In this document: positions 24,142-24,528 of the stretch, one piece after another
Layout of the letters: the number at the start of each line of letters is the position of its first letter
Position numbering within the stretch: the stretch's first letter is position 1
Assembly (NCBI RefSeq): GCF_035294165.1
Contig: NZ_DATGLN010000065.1
Coordinates: 1 to 24,528, forward strand
DNA: 24,528 bases
Reading direction: 5' to 3'
Source: Chthonomonas sp035294165
GTDB lineage: Bacteria > Armatimonadota > Chthonomonadetes > Chthonomonadales > Chthonomonadaceae
Notes under the pieces: generated by a model
Told to the model about the DNA's origin: nothing
Seen by the model: only the letters and a program-made list of their open reading frames with translations
Databases searched by the model: none
Position numbers and translations under genes: made by a program

Positions 24142-24528
24142 ATGCGCAAACAAAAAACAATCCTCCATACCATAGGCTGGCAGGGAAGCATAGCACTCGC
24201 CTCGCTCCTGCTTTTCTGCCGGCTGGCCTGGGGAGCGCCAGAGACCACTCTGGCCGCTCCCCCTCAACAACTCGTCTTTTTGGGCATTCACGGCAATGCC
24301 GACCCTGTGTCGGTGGTGATGAATAGCATTGCCTATACCTCCCAGGCGCCAGATAACCTGGCCGGCACGGGCACGTTGGTGATCCGCATCGGCAGCACCA
24401 CCTTGCCGGGTATTCCCAATGTGCCTTTTAGCCATGTCTCGGTGGATAATCAGGGGCGGGCAAACGGCCTTACCTATGTGTTTACCAACGAGCTGGATAT
24501 TCCCAGCATCTTCGGCAGCGGGGTTGGG
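24142..24528 (+). CDS. secreted protein of unknown function (partial, runs off the window)
   Basis: 129 residues are visible and the gene continues past the edge. The N-terminus is a Sec signal peptide: a short basic start (MRKQK), a hydrophobic core (IALASLLLFC) and a probable cleavage near AWGAP. The mature part is Gly/Thr/Val/Pro-rich and looks beta-stranded, with low charge. I recognise no domain. I chose ATG 24142 because AGAGGA (24131-24136) is about 5 bases upstream. ATG 24136 overlaps that site. The 29-base gap after the CsgG-like gene suggests co-transcription, so it may be a surface or periplasmic protein exported with or through it. Confidence 0.7.
   Translation, partial: MRKQKTILHTIGWQGSIALASLLLFCRLAWGAPETTLAAPPQQLVFLGIHGNADPVSVVMNSIAYTSQAPDNLAGTGTLVIRIGSTTLPGIPNVPFSHVSVDNQGRANGLTYVFTNELDIPSIFGSGVG

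Overview
The window (24.5 kb, moderate GC, mostly tightly packed genes) looks like ordinary chromosome of a diderm, probably free-living bacterium from a deep-branching phylum. My best guess is Armatimonadota (Chthonomonas-like). The basis is the mix of gene neighbourhoods: a SteA/SteB/two-glycosyltransferase block and a GerMN-MurI pair that recall Firmicutes and Actinobacteria, next to a CsgG-type outer-membrane protein typical of diderms. This is inference from gene content, not from a database match. No phage, insertion sequence, CRISPR array, rRNA or tRNA was recognised.

Layout. 1-216: 3' end of an unrecognised + strand gene. 435-2537: a Clp/Hsp100-type ATPase whose second ATPase module has lost its catalytic residues. 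2538-2708: a convergent gap with two hairpin repeats. 4072-2709 (minus): a GerMN lipoprotein overlapping murI. 4073-4591: a repeat-bearing gap. 4592-6748: an orphan chemoreceptor followed by a strong terminator. 6845-7600: a gene-free zone made of two 329-bp-offset structured repeats and GC-rich palindromes. 7682-8506: an MBL-fold hydrolase. 14094-8490 (minus): the run uvrC, steA-like, steB/mctB-like, GT2, MraY/WecA-like GT. 15373-14201 (minus): citrate synthase. 15623-22801 (plus): cdaA, ybbR/cdaR, polytopic membrane protein, DUF4129 protein, DUF4350 protein, MoxR ATPase, GT4 glycosyltransferase. 22937-24528 (plus): CsgG-family protein and the start of a secreted protein.

How the genes work together. 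Much of the window concerns the cell envelope. MurI supplies D-glutamate for peptidoglycan. The steA-steB-GT2-GT4 run probably makes or places an envelope glycoconjugate or acts in division. CdaA with its YbbR partner makes and controls c-di-AMP, a regulator of osmotic and cell-wall homeostasis, and is apparently co-transcribed with a MoxR/DUF4129/DUF4350 membrane module and a final glycosyltransferase. The usual third partner glmM and the usual MoxR partner DUF58 are both missing here.

The points most worth following up are the half-dead Clp ATPase, the structured intergenic repeats whose hairpins show compensatory base changes, the inverted repeats around the chemoreceptor, the possible ribosome-site-masking hairpin ahead of cdaA, and a promoter that overlaps the first in-frame start of the steA-like gene.
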